Source: Polyporus tsugae
Taxonomy: Eukaryota > Basidiomycota > Agaricomycetes > Polyporales > Polyporaceae
Assembly: GCA_024305745.1 (NCBI GenBank)
Contig: JAHRBS010000006.1
Location: forward strand, 498,501 to 562,500
Direction: 5' to 3'
DNA: 64,000 bases
Within the stretch, counting starts at the first letter, position 1; each line of letters starts with the position of its first letter. Under the pieces are notes generated by a model that was not told where the DNA came from, searched no databases, and was given only the letters and a program-made list of their open reading frames with translations. The position numbers were made by a program, and so were the translations under genes. Below, piece after piece: positions 42,545-54,436 of this stretch.

Positions 42545-44509
42545 CTACATATCACGTACCTCCACCATCTTCTTCTTCCCGATCCTAACGCTGCCCTGGA
42601 ACGGCAAGCCCGACAGCTCCATCTCCGGATCCCGTCCGCTCGCAAACGGCAAACCCTCGACACGCACCGCGACCGCCGCGACACCTTGCACCCCAGCCAA
42701 CGCGCCCTGCGAGCCGAAGATGACCTTCGACACGAAGTCGCTGAACTCGCGCTCGCGCCCCGGCAGCACATCGAGCGGGATGTCAACGATCTCCGCCGAC
42801 ACCGCGACCGTCGACCCGGCGCCCGGCGCGCTCTCCACCTCGCGGCACTCCGCTGGAACCCAGTCATCCGGGACGATGTGAGCGAACGCACGTGGCGGTA
42901 GCGGGTCAGGAAGCGGGCGTCTTGAAGGCGGATTTGACTCGCCGTAGGAGGAGGACGAGACGAGAGGGTCTGTCTCGTTCGTCCCTGGCTCGTCGGGGCC
43001 TGGGACTTCTCCATCAAAGACGAGGACGTCGGGGAAGAGGCGGCTTGCGTTCACGCCGACATTGATCCCCTTGGGGAGCACGACGAGCGCGTGTACAACC
43101 CCGGACGCGACCATAGCGGTGCCCACTGGCCGGATCTTCATGTCTGAAATGGACACGTTGTGGAGGATCTTTGGACGTGGATGCGGTGCGGGGAAAGTTG
43201 TGTTGACGACAAGTGCGGGGAAGAGCGGTGTCGAAATCTGGATGTCGGCGTCACGGCCTGAGATGTACTCGCTCACGAATGTGGACAGTGCGCCGGAGGA
43301 ATCGCGCGGGAGTGGGACGACGTTGCCTGTGACTGTGAATGTCATGTTGGGGTGTGTGAACTGGAATGGGCGGGAATGCACCGAGGCGACAGTGACCGAG
43401 GACGCGTTCGGTTCTGGTGCGGGTAGGGCGATGAAGAATGGCAGTTCGGGGGCTTCGAACTCAACGTCTAGAGGGATGGGGTTGAGTGCTGTGGCGCTCG
43501 CAGAAAGCTCAATGGTTCCGTGCCTGGAAGCGATGTTGAAGGATTTAAGGTGGACAAGGTCAGAGAAACTCGGCAGGCCTTCCCCACTGCCCGGTCGAGG
43601 AAGGCCCGGTAGTGAGGGAACTACCAAAGCATGTCAGGCGCATAGGAAGGAAAGAAATTGCACAGAGAGAGACGTACTTTTGACGTTGATAATCGGACGG
43701 ATGTTACTGTGCGAGACAGTGAACCGGCTCCTCCACCCGTGGTCCTCAAGCCCCCCTCCCCGCACAACAGCCTGCCCGACTACAGCCTGCAAGCTCAAGA
43801 ACCCCTGCTTCCAGCTGTCCTTCACGAAATGCATCAAATCCTCCACGTCCCTCGTCGGCCGTATCCTCACCGGGATCTGCACAGGGGTCAGCCAGCTCCA
43901 GTCCCTCGCCGGCGGGTCCGCCGTGAGCGGGACCTCCACAGGCGGCGTCGACACCGTCGCGAGGGTGATGTTGGGGTGCGCCCGCGGGCCCACGCGCATC
44001 TCGGACGTCGTCACCGTCACCCTGTCCATCCGGCGGATGCCCCACCGCCCGACGCCCTTCCACCAGTCAAGCAAGACACTGTCGTCCTCGTCCGTCTTCA
44101 CCCCGACCACGGTCCCCGCGTCGAGCCCTATCCGCCCATGGAGCATGAGCCAGACGCCGTCCTCGCTCGTTGCATTCAGGACCTCGACCCTGTCCGGCCC
44201 CCGAACGACGAGTGCGTGCTGGATGATCTCCTCTGGGCGGGTTGTCGACGCGCGCGACCTCCATGTGTACGCAATGACAGCAAGGAGGACGACGAGAAGA
44301 ACGCAGGAGGAGAGCGAGATCAGGAAGACTGAGAGCAGCCTTGAGTAGAGCCGTCTACGGGTGGCATTGGGATGCTCGATAGAGACGTCTGTGGAGGTGA
44401 GCGAGCCGGACGCCGAGGCAAGCAGGGGGGTGTTCTCCGAGGGCTCTTCATCCTGAGTATGTGCGCGGCCTTTGCCCTTGTCGACGTGGCGTGGATTGGG
44501 GTCGTCCAT
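42545..44509 (-). CDS. DUF3712 vacuolar membrane protein, Tag1-like
   Basis: Exon 1 (44509-43678) and exon 2 (43620-42545) join in frame to about 635 residues. The start MDDPNPRHVDKGKGRAHT lies ahead of an acidic/Ser region with a dileucine-type NTPLLAS motif and a single membrane anchor (SVFLISLSSCVLLVVLLAVI). A large lumenal part rich in beta-strands follows, with repeats of NITLATVSTPPVEVPL type and NASSVTVASVHSRPF, typical of DUF3712/Tag1 proteins. Yeast Tag1 sits in the vacuole membrane and helps terminate autophagy; whether that role holds here is unknown. An additional C-terminal intron is possible because GTACGT follows GTGGAG at the very end. Confidence 0.75.
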
Positions 44510-44819
44510 GCGGACGAGGAGCTCGGCGTGGTCGAGCTTCACCGTCGAGGATAGGAGGAGAGTTGTACGCTGCGGGCGCCATCGGCAGCGTCGTGGAAGC
44601 CACGCTGCCGGCTCAATTGCGTTGAACCTTCCTCTTCTGCCGGCGTGCCTGACACTATCCTCGTAACAGTACTGCCCTTGCAGACCAGCATGCGAGTAGA
44701 ATATCGCACAGAATATGTAATAGCACAAATGATGTATATTCTCCTCTACCAGCACTTGCAATCCACAGCGGTAGATAAACAAAGAAAGCGATGACGTAAA
44801 GCCAACCCGTCCCTGCGAT

Positions 44820-47800
44820 TCAAGGCACCGAATGGAGCTGCTCTCTCTGGATAATCTGTCGGAATATCTCAAACGACGATTCAGGCTGGAACGCAGGCTG
44901 CAGGGTGCACAACCACTCCGTTAGCATCGAAATTACAGAAGAAGCATCATCAGGGAAACACTCACAACTTCGTGGCCAGCTTGGAAAACACGCCTGCAAC
45001 AACACGAAGCAAACCCTCGGTTACTTGTTGCCTTGCGAACGAGGAATTCAAAGAGAAGGAACGCACGCGAAGGAGAAATTGTCCACGTTCTGGATCGCAG
45101 CGACGGGCTTGCCGTGAAGCGTCATGTTCGTGAACGGCGTGCCGTGCAGCGTCTCGTTCCCGTACCAGTCCATCGCGAGGACAGACGCATGCCCCCCGAG
45201 CCAGTTGCAGCTGCGCACGCATTTGACCCCGGTCAGCTCACGCTCAAAATCAAACCAAGTCATGAATGATCGTCGACGACGCCGGCGGTAACTCACTTGA
45301 TATCCGCGTCTCCAGCCTGCACAGTGCGGCATCCCCCCGTTAGCCTCCAGCATGTGTCACGAACGGACGCAGCGCACGCACCCAGATGAGGATCTTCATC
45401 CGCGCATTCGCGAGCGCCGCCAGCTGCGGCAACAGCGTGCGCGCGTCGTCCCCGGTTCTGCCGAACTGATTCCCCACCGCGTTAGAGCACTCCGAGTACC
45501 GCGCCTGCGCGCCGATCTTCTGCATTACCGTCGCGTTCCGCAGAAAGTCGACGTAGAACTCTGGCGGGAACGGGTTCGCTGTTGAGCTGTTCTGCCGCAG
45601 GTCGTCCGAGTCGCGGTCGCCCACGGCCGGGACGAACACGTTGATGATCTGCGTATATCACGGGGACGGATAGGGTGCGAGTCTGACTTGAGTCCCTCCG
45701 CAGGATGATAAAGTGGATGTAGAGTGACGAAGGGACGTACGCAGAAGTCGTCGGCCTCGCTGCAGATCCTGTTGCTCTCCTCCGTCTCGCCCGCGGCGTA
45801 GCACGCCAGCTCCTGGTCCTTGCACCCTCCCTGGCCGAAGTAGGACTCGTTCAGCGCAGCAAGCACGGTGTCGTTCTGGAGCTGCCCGTAGCCGGGTGCG
45901 AACGTTGCGAAGTCGACGTACGCTTGGTTCTGGATCAGCGGGTCGTACCACCCACTTTAGGCCACCATGTATGCGCATCAGCCACCCCGCCCTACGCCCG
46001 AGCGAAAGGTGCAGAAGGACTACACGCACTTGTTTATCATCAGCGCGCTAACCTCCACCAGCTCGCCCTTGATCCCCCCGCTCTTGATCAGCTGGTTTTG
46101 CTGGTCGAAGTACGTCACGAACTCGGGGCCGTAGTGGCCGCCGTAGCTCTCCGTCGCGAAGATGAACTCGCGCGACTGGTACTGCGCAAACTCCTGGCTT
46201 TCGAACAGGATCTGGAAGGCGGTCCAGACGGCAGGCGACGACGCAAACGTGCTGTTCACGTCGATTGTCCCGAAGGAAAGGCCAGTGCCAATGGGCTGGT
46301 CGATGTAGATAACTGGAGTGAGCGATGGGTCAGTTATGATCTGTTAGGTTCCGGGGCCGGGGGAAATCAAGCCAGTTTCACAAACATTGACCGGGTCATC
46401 CCTCTGGCAGAATACACCCCAATGGTCCGAGAGCTCTCGGGTATCGTCGAAAATAGGGCAACCTCGACCTCTAAGTTCGGTCGGAGTGGATGAGGAGATG
46501 CGGCAACTATAGGAGGCTCGAGGTCCCTATAGACAGGAGCAAGAAAAGTCATCCATGCGTTTTTCTCCCATCTCAAGACCTCCCGGGCTGCATCCATCCC
46601 TCTCTCGAAAAGAATGTTCCAGAGGAAATCTGAAATCTTCACGCCAAAGGTTGAGGATACCTCCTTGCATGAACTTCGACATTAGACCATTTGGGGAATG
46701 GACCAAGATAGCCTCCCCTCGCTCCCCGCTCTACCGTCGCACTTCGCCACGAACAAGCTGGCGAAATGGTCTAAGGAGTAGTCTCGAGACTAGACATCTA
46801 GGAAAGGAAAACGGGATCCTGCTCCGAGCTTCTCCAAAGTCCTATCGCGACGCGACGCGGCTCGTCAGACGCGTCAATATTCAACTCCTGGTTCTATGTG
46901 ATGTCTTTACGAGTGGCCTAGACTGCATGCACCAACTGGCGCATTGGGTGCGCGAGCACCGCTCTTGCATCATTTAGGTGCATATACGCGTGGGCGCCGC
47001 ATTGCTCTATCGCAGTGAGAGAGCCTCAAGGCTGCCCATATGCGCGCTTGGAGCATTCCCCCGTACAGAAAACAGACCCAGGGCTCGTCGCGCTTACATG
47101 TAGCCTGAAAGGAGTTCGCACGACAAGAGTACGCTCATATGGGCAGTCCTAGGTAGTCCAGGGGCTTCACAAAGGCCCGCCACGAACCGGATAAGGGGGA
47201 GTCGACAACGTTGACGCGTCGCGATTTTGCGCGCAGAGACGGGCTGGCGTAGCCCCCCATCCGTCGACAAATTTCACCAGACATTTTGGAACGTGTCCCC
47301 TCTCTTAAGATCTCCTTGTCTTTGCATTCTCATTTGGGACGCGTTCCGAAATGGCTGGTTACAAGACTATCCCTCCGGATTGCAGGATTACATTTCTGTT
47401 GTCACGGGGAAGGGAGGGCTGTGACTTTTGGAAGACTCTCAAAGGTTGCCAAAAATCATATCAGATACGTTCCGGATACGAGCTGTCTAGCCACATATGC
47501 CTTGCGTATGATTGGGGTGACGAGCTAGGGAACCAAAAATCGAGGAGACGAAAGACGTACTATTACTCAGGTTATTCCAACTGTACGGGTTTAAGACCGT
47601 CGTCTGACCATCTGGATTTACCTGACAAGGTCCGTGCTCTGTACGGTGATAATAAGCGACCAGAGAGGTTCAAACGTACAGGACGCACCTTGGAAGAGAC
47701 CGATCATAGAAGAGCATCCCGGACCGCCGTTCAACCTTCACCCCTCCCTCAGTACAAGTGACGCCAACGTGCGGACGAGAAGCAAGAAACACAACGCACC

Positions 47801-48177
47801 AAAGCGTGAACGGCGCAATCTCGGGCTCGTGCCGTGCCTCGAAGAACCAAAACCACTGGGCCGCGATTTCCCATGAAGACCGGCCGCTGCACATGCTCGC
47901 GTGGGAGAAGGGCTCAAGCACTCACCATGGACATGTTCGTCCCAACATCGATGTAGCCCGACAGCTGGTTCACGCCCGGGGTCGTCTCGCACACGCCCGA
48001 GTTCTTCACGAACCGGAGCTTGGTGTCGTTGAGTTTCTGCGACTCGAACTCGAGGTAGTTGGTGCCGCGGTCGACGACGACGTTTGACTGCCCCGTCCTG
48101 TCCGCGAAGGTCGGCCGTTGCGCGGCGAGCGCAGAGGAGCCGAGGGCGGCCAGGGCCGCGAGAACGGAGAACCGCAT
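44820..48177 (-). CDS. Secreted S10 serine carboxypeptidase
   Basis: Eleven exons (48177-47926, 47855-47800, 47735-47689, 47638-47561, 46312-46030, 45954-45741, 45648-45382, 45316-45297, 45210-45067, 44993-44966, 44897-44820) sum to 1467 bp and 488 residues. A signal peptide (MRFSVLAALAALGSSALA) precedes GVCETTPGVNQLSGYIDV. The oxyanion motif LNGGPGCSS, the nucleophile in ATESYGGHYGPEF, the Asp in AGDADINCNW and the His in FQAGHEV are all present, so the Ser-Asp-His triad is complete. It would trim C-terminal residues from peptides outside the cell or in the vacuole. Intron 4 (47560-46313) is 1248 nt against about 55 nt for the others. Exon 8 is only 20 nt. Confidence 0.9.
46313..47560 (-). 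other. Oversized fourth intron of the carboxypeptidase gene
   Basis: The GT donor follows AGTAAT|A and the AG acceptor precedes TTATCTACATC; the join preserves frame. About 1.2 kb of extra DNA lies inside. It includes an 11-bp inverted repeat, CTGCCCATATG near 47033 and CATATGGGCAG near 47135, and short frames on both strands without known domains. It is probably an old insertion tolerated in the intron. Confidence 0.65.
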
Positions 48178-49253
48178 AGCGAGATGAGGACAAGAGAGGT
48201 CGATCGGAGGCTGGCGCGGGGGAGGGGGGGACGGACGACGCGGCTGTCTTTATACACGCACGAAGGTTGCTGGACGTCATGTGTTGGCGGCTCGCTCATG
48301 GCGAATGGGTTGTCGTGTGAGGAAGAAGCGGGTGCGTTGCATGGTGCGGCGGTTGAAACAGTTCCCGGTTGCAAGATACGGCCAACGATAAGACCCTTCG
48401 GCGGTGACTCGCCCGCTGTGTGACGGAGATTGAAGCGAGGTGTGCGCAAGTTGAGGTGGGTACGACGGTACTGTAATAGTCGTTGAAGAGCTCAGTGTTA
48501 CAGTATGTCGGGTGTGAGATGGTCGCGTCCACGGTCGTGCCACCTTGAACTGCATCCACGGACGCTTGCCTGCCAAGTTACATAGGCTCAGCACCGGCCC
48601 GGCCAAGCGGTGTTCAAGTGCGACGCCCGTGGCACACTGGCAGGCCCCATGCTTCACTAGCTTCACTCTCAATTCTCACCACCGTCGTACAGAACCTCCA
48701 AGCTTCATACGCACACCTGGCTTGCGCTTTCTTGCGAAGGTTCTGATGGTTGTTCGTCCTCGTGGACTCGCCACTACGTACTAGACCTTGACTCAGGGTA
48801 CACAAGCCTCCGATCGGCGATCCATTCTCATTACTAGTACTGCCGGCCACAGATGAGATACCTCTCGTTTCGCGTGTTTCCGGACGGGGAAACTTCCTCT
48901 CCCTTCAGCTAGTCGTGGACTGGTTGAGTTCAAGTCCAATCATTGCAGTTCAAGTTCCATTCGCCCGTGAATGGCCGGCGCGTGGGGTAAGTAATTTGGG
49001 AACGGCTGACCATAACGCTGTGAACGAAGGTGCGTCCTGGTATACTGGCCATTTCTAACAAGACTATACCAGACCCATCTGACCGATGGATTTCTTGTGC
49101 CACGCATCCGGTGAGCACACTCCTCATCGGATAAGTACGCCCCTAGGCACTCAATGTCGTCACTCCGCACAGCGACGACCCCTTTAAAGTGACAATCGAT
49201 GCTACTCTCAGCCATTTCTCAAGTTGTTCCTCGACCCCCGAATCTCCCCAGCA
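48178..49253. other. Divergent intergenic region, carboxypeptidase and P450 copy 1
   Basis: This holds the upstream regions of two oppositely oriented genes. A TTTAAA box lies at 49183-49188, 66 bp before the P450 start. No other gene was recognised. Confidence 0.5.
49183..49188 (+). promoter_or_regulatory. TATA-like TTTAAA box, P450 copy 1
   Basis: CCTTTAAAGT lies 66 bp upstream of the ATG at 49254. The same CTTTAAAG core and following ATCGA sequence stand before copies 2 and 4, and a TTTAAT variant before copy 3. Confidence 0.55.
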
Positions 49254-51291
49254 ATGCCCTTCCGCACAGCGACGACATGGCCATGGGTGGCTTCCGTGAT
49301 ACTCGTCTTGCTTGCGATAGCCGTCCAGCGACATAGGAAGTACGCTCGTCTCCCTCCTGGTCCCATTCCACTCCCAATAGTCGGCAACATCTTCGACTTC
49401 CCCCGGACGCACCTTGGCCGCGAGTTCGCCGCCATGTCGAAGAAGTTCGGTGCGTTTCGCTATTCATGACGCGCATGTACTACGATCGTTGATACTATGA
49501 TCATGCCCCACCAGGCGATGTTATCCACCTCAGCGTGCTCGGCAAAGACACCATTGTTCTAGGGTCTCTAAAAGCTGCTCGCGACCTGCTGGACAAACGA
49601 TCAGCCAACTACTCCGATCGCCCGACTTCGGTGATGGTACCACTGTGCGTAGACACAGTACCACCGTATCTATATGTAGATCGTGTACTCACCTGTCATC
49701 TAGCGTTGGATACGACTGGCTCACCCCCCTGATGAACTACGGCCTACGGTGGCGCCTGCACCGTCGTGCCGTGCACCCGACCATGGCACCCGACGTCATT
49801 CCCCAGTATCGAGCTATTCAATGCAACGTCGCACGCAACTTCCTCCGGATCCTCCTGCACCATCCGCAAGACCTCGCGTCCCACATCAAATTGTGAGCAC
49901 ACCGTCTTCGCGATACTGTTGACTCACACCCATCGCGCTCTGCAAATAGCACCTTTGCCGCGGTGATCATGGGGGTCATCTACGGTATCGAGGTACGCGA
50001 GCCACACGACAAGTACTACCAGAGGGTGGAACGGATGGCGGAGGTCGCAGAGGCCATCACAGTCCCTGGGAACTTCCCCGTCGAAGCCTTCCCCGTTCTG
50101 CGATATCTGCCCTCGTGGTTCCCGGGCGGCGGATTCAAGAAGTGGGCGGCGGATGCCAAACGGGATATCTTGTATATCATGGACTACCTCTTTGACGGCG
50201 CTCGGAAGGTGGTGGTGAGTTCCCTCCGGCCGTGTATGTGTATCGTTACTCAAGGCCATCCTGCTCAGACGAACGATGCGTCGAAACGATCGGTGGTCAG
50301 CCGCATCTTGGAAGACTCGGCATTGGCGGAGGAGCAAGTTGGAGATCTGGAGAAAATGTGCAAGGAGGTGGCGGCGACGCTATACGTCGGTACGTGGAGC
50401 GATGGTCTTGTCACGCATGTCAAAGCTACTGACCGTCGTTCTCCCTACCAAGCTGGAGCGGACACGGTGCATGCTACCATGGCGGCGTTCTTCGTCGCAA
50501 TGGCGCTCTACCCGGAAGCGCAGAAGAAGGCGCAGCAGGAACTGGATGCAGTCGTAGGCGCCGAACGACTCCCAGAGCTCTCGGACCGTCCGTCGCTGCC
50601 CTACATCAACGCACTCGTCAAGGAGCTGTTCAGATGGCATCCCGCGACTCCTATAGGCGCCCCGCACCGAGTTGTCGCAGATGACGAGTACAACGGGTAC
50701 CTCATTCCTGGCGGCGCGAGTGTTTTCGTGAACATGTGGTTCGTGCAAGGTTCTTTGTTAATGTGTTGATTATGTCTGACCTGTCTAATAGGGCTATCTT
50801 GCGCGACCCCGACGTTTACGCCCAACCTGATGACTTCGTACCAGAGCGCTTCCTGGATCAGGCCGGAAATTTGGACGTCGATGGACGAGATCCGATGGAT
50901 GTCATGTTCGGGTTCGGCCGTCGGTGAGACTCTGTCGCTGCGCTTCGTTATGCCTTTGCACACACATTCCGACCGCACCTTCACCCTTGCGCACAGTGTG
51001 TGCCCTGGCCGCCATTTCGCAGACTCGACGCTGTTCATACTGTGCGCGTCTGTGCTCTCTGCGTTCGAAATCGGACCGCCCGTCGGCGAAGACGGCACTC
51101 CGGTAGCGTTCAAGCGGGAAGCGACGGACAACTGGATAGTGTCGTGAGTCTTTCTCGAGCTATTTGGTCGCTCACCGTACATGTTTACTCATGGGGAGCG
51201 TCGATTCAGACATCCGAAGATTCACGAGTACTCGATCAAGCCTCGGTCGTCGCATGTTGAACGGCTTGTAGAGATGGCGCCTGCTCATTAG
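49254..51291 (+). CDS. Cytochrome P450, tandem copy 1
   Basis: Nine exons (49254-49449, 49515-49644, 49704-49892, 49950-50214, 50269-50389, 50453-50738, 50792-50923, 50997-51143, 51210-51291) sum to 515 residues. An N-terminal membrane anchor (WPWVASVILVLLAIAV) is followed by the proline hinge LPPGPIPLPIVGN. The I-helix reads AGADTVHATM (A-G-x-D-T oxygen-activation motif), the K-helix ELFR (ExxR), the PERF region VPERFLD, and the haem loop FGFGRRVCPGR with the axial Cys. It is an ER-bound microsomal monooxygenase dependent on CPR. The family resembles Agaricomycete P450s of the CYP64-like (O-methylsterigmatocystin oxidoreductase-like) assemblage; the substrate is unknown. Confidence 0.93.
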
Positions 51292-52413
51292 ATTAAGTAT
51301 CGTGTGTATCTAGTACCAGTTGTTAGTGCGAAAGACACGTTCGTGAATAGCCAGAGCGAGCCGAGTCCCTCTGGCGAGATTTCGTTCACCTTCGAGAACA
51401 GGACCGCCCATGGCTTGCGTGGGGGTTCGGACGTTCCTCGGCCCGGTTACCCGGTATCACCTCCTAACGGCGCTTCTCTTACTCGCTGCCCTTCATCTTC
51501 GTCCGCTCCGTAGTACCAACCTACGGGAACGTCGCGACCAACTCTGACACTGTGGATGCTGCCAGCCGGTTACGAGATCCTCTCATCCAGCCTGACACCG
51601 GACCTACGTCCTTCTCATCCGGCTTTCCAGCGACCCTGAATTCCTCCTAGTGTGAGATGCACATCCGAGTCACGGAGTAGAGGATCAACCCAGATGGGTG
51701 GCATGAGCGGAGAGGGGCAGCTGAAGTATCTACAAGGCTTCTCCGGTGAGCACATCTCCGTTGAGCAGGGCTTCCGGTGCATATAATTCGTTCTCATGGA
51801 CCCGGTGGGGCATCTTGATTCTTCTATGCTACCGAGTACGGTGATCTCCTGCAGGGTCAGATCGACTGATGCTTGCAAGAACGTTTTGCGCTCCTAGATT
51901 CTAGTTTGTCTCATCTGATGGTTATGTTCCAGGTAGACGGTTTCGGTATGAAGGCAATGCGATCTGATCGGACGCCACTAAGAAAGGGATCCAGCGTTCG
52001 ATGTGGCATACAACCTCAAATTTTTGCCTGGAACTGGGATGGAGTTGACTGTCACTGCTCATAGTATGCGCCGCACTAGGTGCGCCCACCATTCATTCTT
52101 TGGATGCTCCTCCTTTCATGCTTCCCTGATGCCTTTCAATTTGGAGCCTATGAATGGCTGACCTCAAATCCAGGGTAGCCAAGGTGGATTCTGATGCCGT
52201 TTGACATCCCAACTGACCGGCGGCGCTGACGATGGGATCATTGTACCATTCTGCGTATGGAATGTGCCGATTACATACCCTCGATGATCCACGCCATCGG
52301 TCGGCAAACTCAACTTGAAGTAGACGCGACGTCAGCGAACGCTCGTGAAACCCCTTTAAAGTGCCAATCGACTTCAAGCTGAAGTGTTTCAGAATACTCG
52401 CCCTCCCCAGATA
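51292..52413. other. Spacer between P450 copies 1 and 2
   Basis: No intact gene was found. The last 250 bp (52200-52413) resemble the region upstream of copy 4 (for example ACCGGCGGCGCTGAC and GACGTCAG) and end with a TTTAAA box, so the promoter was duplicated with the gene. A minus-strand frame at 51615-51878 could not be assigned. Confidence 0.5.
52328..52360 (+). promoter_or_regulatory. CRE-like GACGTCA and TTTAAA box, P450 copy 2
   Basis: GACGTCAG starts at 52328 and the TTTAAA box lies at 52355-52360, 54 bp before the ATG. Copy 4 has the same pair at 58508 and 58532 with similar spacing, and copy 3 a variant TGACGTCG at 55505. GACGTCA is the half-palindrome core bound by bZIP ATF/CREB proteins. 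Regulation is inferred only from conservation. Confidence 0.45.
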
Positions 52414-54436
52414 ATGTATTTCCCCCCAGCGACGACGTGGCCATGGGTGGCATCCATGATACTCCTCTTGCTCGCGATAGCCGTTCAGCGACGCAGGAGG
52501 TACGCTCGTCTCCCTCCTGGCCCCCTTCCGCTCCCTATAGTCGGCAACATCCTCGACTTCCCTCGGACGCACCTTGGCCGCGAGTTTGCCGCCATGTCGA
52601 AGAAGTTCGGTGCGTTCCGCCATCCGTGATGCGCATCTACGACGATTGTTGACGTTATGGTCATATCCCGCCAGGTGACGTTGTTCACCTCAGTGTGCTC
52701 GGACAAGACACCGTCGTTCTAGGGTCCCTCAAAGCTGCCCACGACCTCCTGGACAAACGATCGGCGAACTATTCCGATCGCCCGCCTTCAGTGATGGTGC
52801 AATTGTGCGTAGACACACTACCCTGTCTCTATGTAGATCGCATACTCACATGTTGCTTAGGGTTGGATATCACTGGCTCACCGTCCTGATGAACTACGGG
52901 CCGCGATGGCGTCTGCACCGTCGTGCCGTGCACCCGACGATGACGCCCGATGTCGTTCCACAGTATGAGGCCGTACAAGTGGATGTAGCACGCAATTTCC
53001 TCCGGATGCTCTTGCATAGTCCGCAAGACCTGGCGTCCCACATCAAATTGTGAGCACACCCTCTTTGCGATACTTGTGACTCTCACCCATCACGCCCTGA
53101 AAATAGCACCTTCGCTGCGGTGATTATGGGTGTCATCTACGGTATCGAGGTACGCGAGCCACATGACAAGTACTTCGAGATGGTGGAAAGGATGGCGGAG
53201 GTCGCAGAGGCTATCGCAATCCCTGGGAATTTCCCCGTTGAAGCTTTCCCCTTGCTACGCTACTTGCCTGCGTGGTTCCCAGGTGGCGGATTCAAAAAGT
53301 GGGCAGCGGATGCAAGGCGGGATGTCTTGTATATTGCGGACTACCTGTTTGATCGCGCCAAGCACACGGCGGTGAGTTCCCTTTGGCCTCGTGATCTTGG
53401 CTACTCAAAACCACCCCAATCAGGCAAGCGATGTGTCGAAACGATCGGTGGTTAGCCGCATCTTGGAAGATTCACCACTGCAGGACCAGCAGGGTGCAGA
53501 ACTAGAGAAGATATGTAAGGAGGTGGCGGCGACGCTGTATCTCGGTGCGTGGAGCAGTTAATTCAGTACAAGGTTACTCACTGTCGTCCCCTTACCAAGG
53601 TGGAGCAGACTCTGGGGAGGCGACAATGGAGGCGTTCTTCTTCACAATGGCGCTCTACCCAGAAGTGCAGAAACAGGCTCAACAGGAACTAGATGCAGTC
53701 GTGGGTACTGAACGACTGCCCGAGTTCTCGGACCGTCAGTCGCTTCCCTACCTCAACGCACTCGTGAACGAATTATTCAGATGGCATCCCGCTATCCCTG
53801 TCGGCGTCCCACATGGGGTTGTTACTGATGACGAGTACAATGGCTACATCATTCCTGGCGGCACCACCATTTTTGTAAATGTGTGGTCTGTTCACGGTTC
53901 TTTGTTAGGATATCGAATACCTCTGACCTGTGTCATAGGGCCATCTTGCGCGACCCTGAGGTTTACGCTCAATCTGACGACTTCGTGCCGGAGCGGTTCC
54001 TGGACTCAGCTGGGAACTTGGACGTCCATGGACGAGATCCTACGGATGTCATATTCGGCTTTGGCCGTCGGTAAGGTGTCGCGACACTTCATTATGTCTC
54101 CGCACATACCAACCGCACCTTCACCCCCACGTTTAGAGTGTGTCCCGGCCGGCATTTCGCCCAGTCGACGTTATTCATCCTGTGCGCTTCCGTGCTCTCT
54201 GCATTCGAAATCGGACCGCCGGTCGGGGAAGATGGGGCTCCGACAGCGTTCAAGCGAGAAGCAACGGACCATCTTATAGTGTCGTGAGTGTTTCCCAAAC
54301 TATTTGGTCTCCGCTGCACACTCTTATTCACGGGGAGCGTCGCTTCAGACATCCAAAAATTCACAAGTACTCCATAAGGCCTCGGTCGTCGCATGTCGAA
54401 CGGCTTGCAGGGATGCCTGCTCATCAGACTATCTGA
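52414..54436 (+). CDS. Cytochrome P450, tandem copy 2
   Basis: Nine exons (52414-52609, 52675-52804, 52861-53049, 53107-53371, 53424-53544, 53600-53885, 53939-54070, 54137-54283, 54349-54436) give 517 residues with the same intron phases as copy 1. The anchor, proline hinge (LPPGPLPLPIVGN), ELFR, VPERFLD and haem loop FGFGRRVCPGRHF are intact. The I-helix reads GGADSGEATM, with Gly-Ser replacing the usual Ala and Thr; this could alter oxygen activation or substrate fit. Its C-terminus is six bases longer than in the other copies (HQTI end). Confidence 0.93.

Noticed and set aside
46313..47740. Carboxypeptidase gene thought to be broken by an insertion that removed the LNGGPGCSS exon
   Set aside because: The missing exons were found at 47735-47689 and 47638-47561, with consistent splice phases. 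The full frame adds up to 1467 bp, so only an intron is enlarged.
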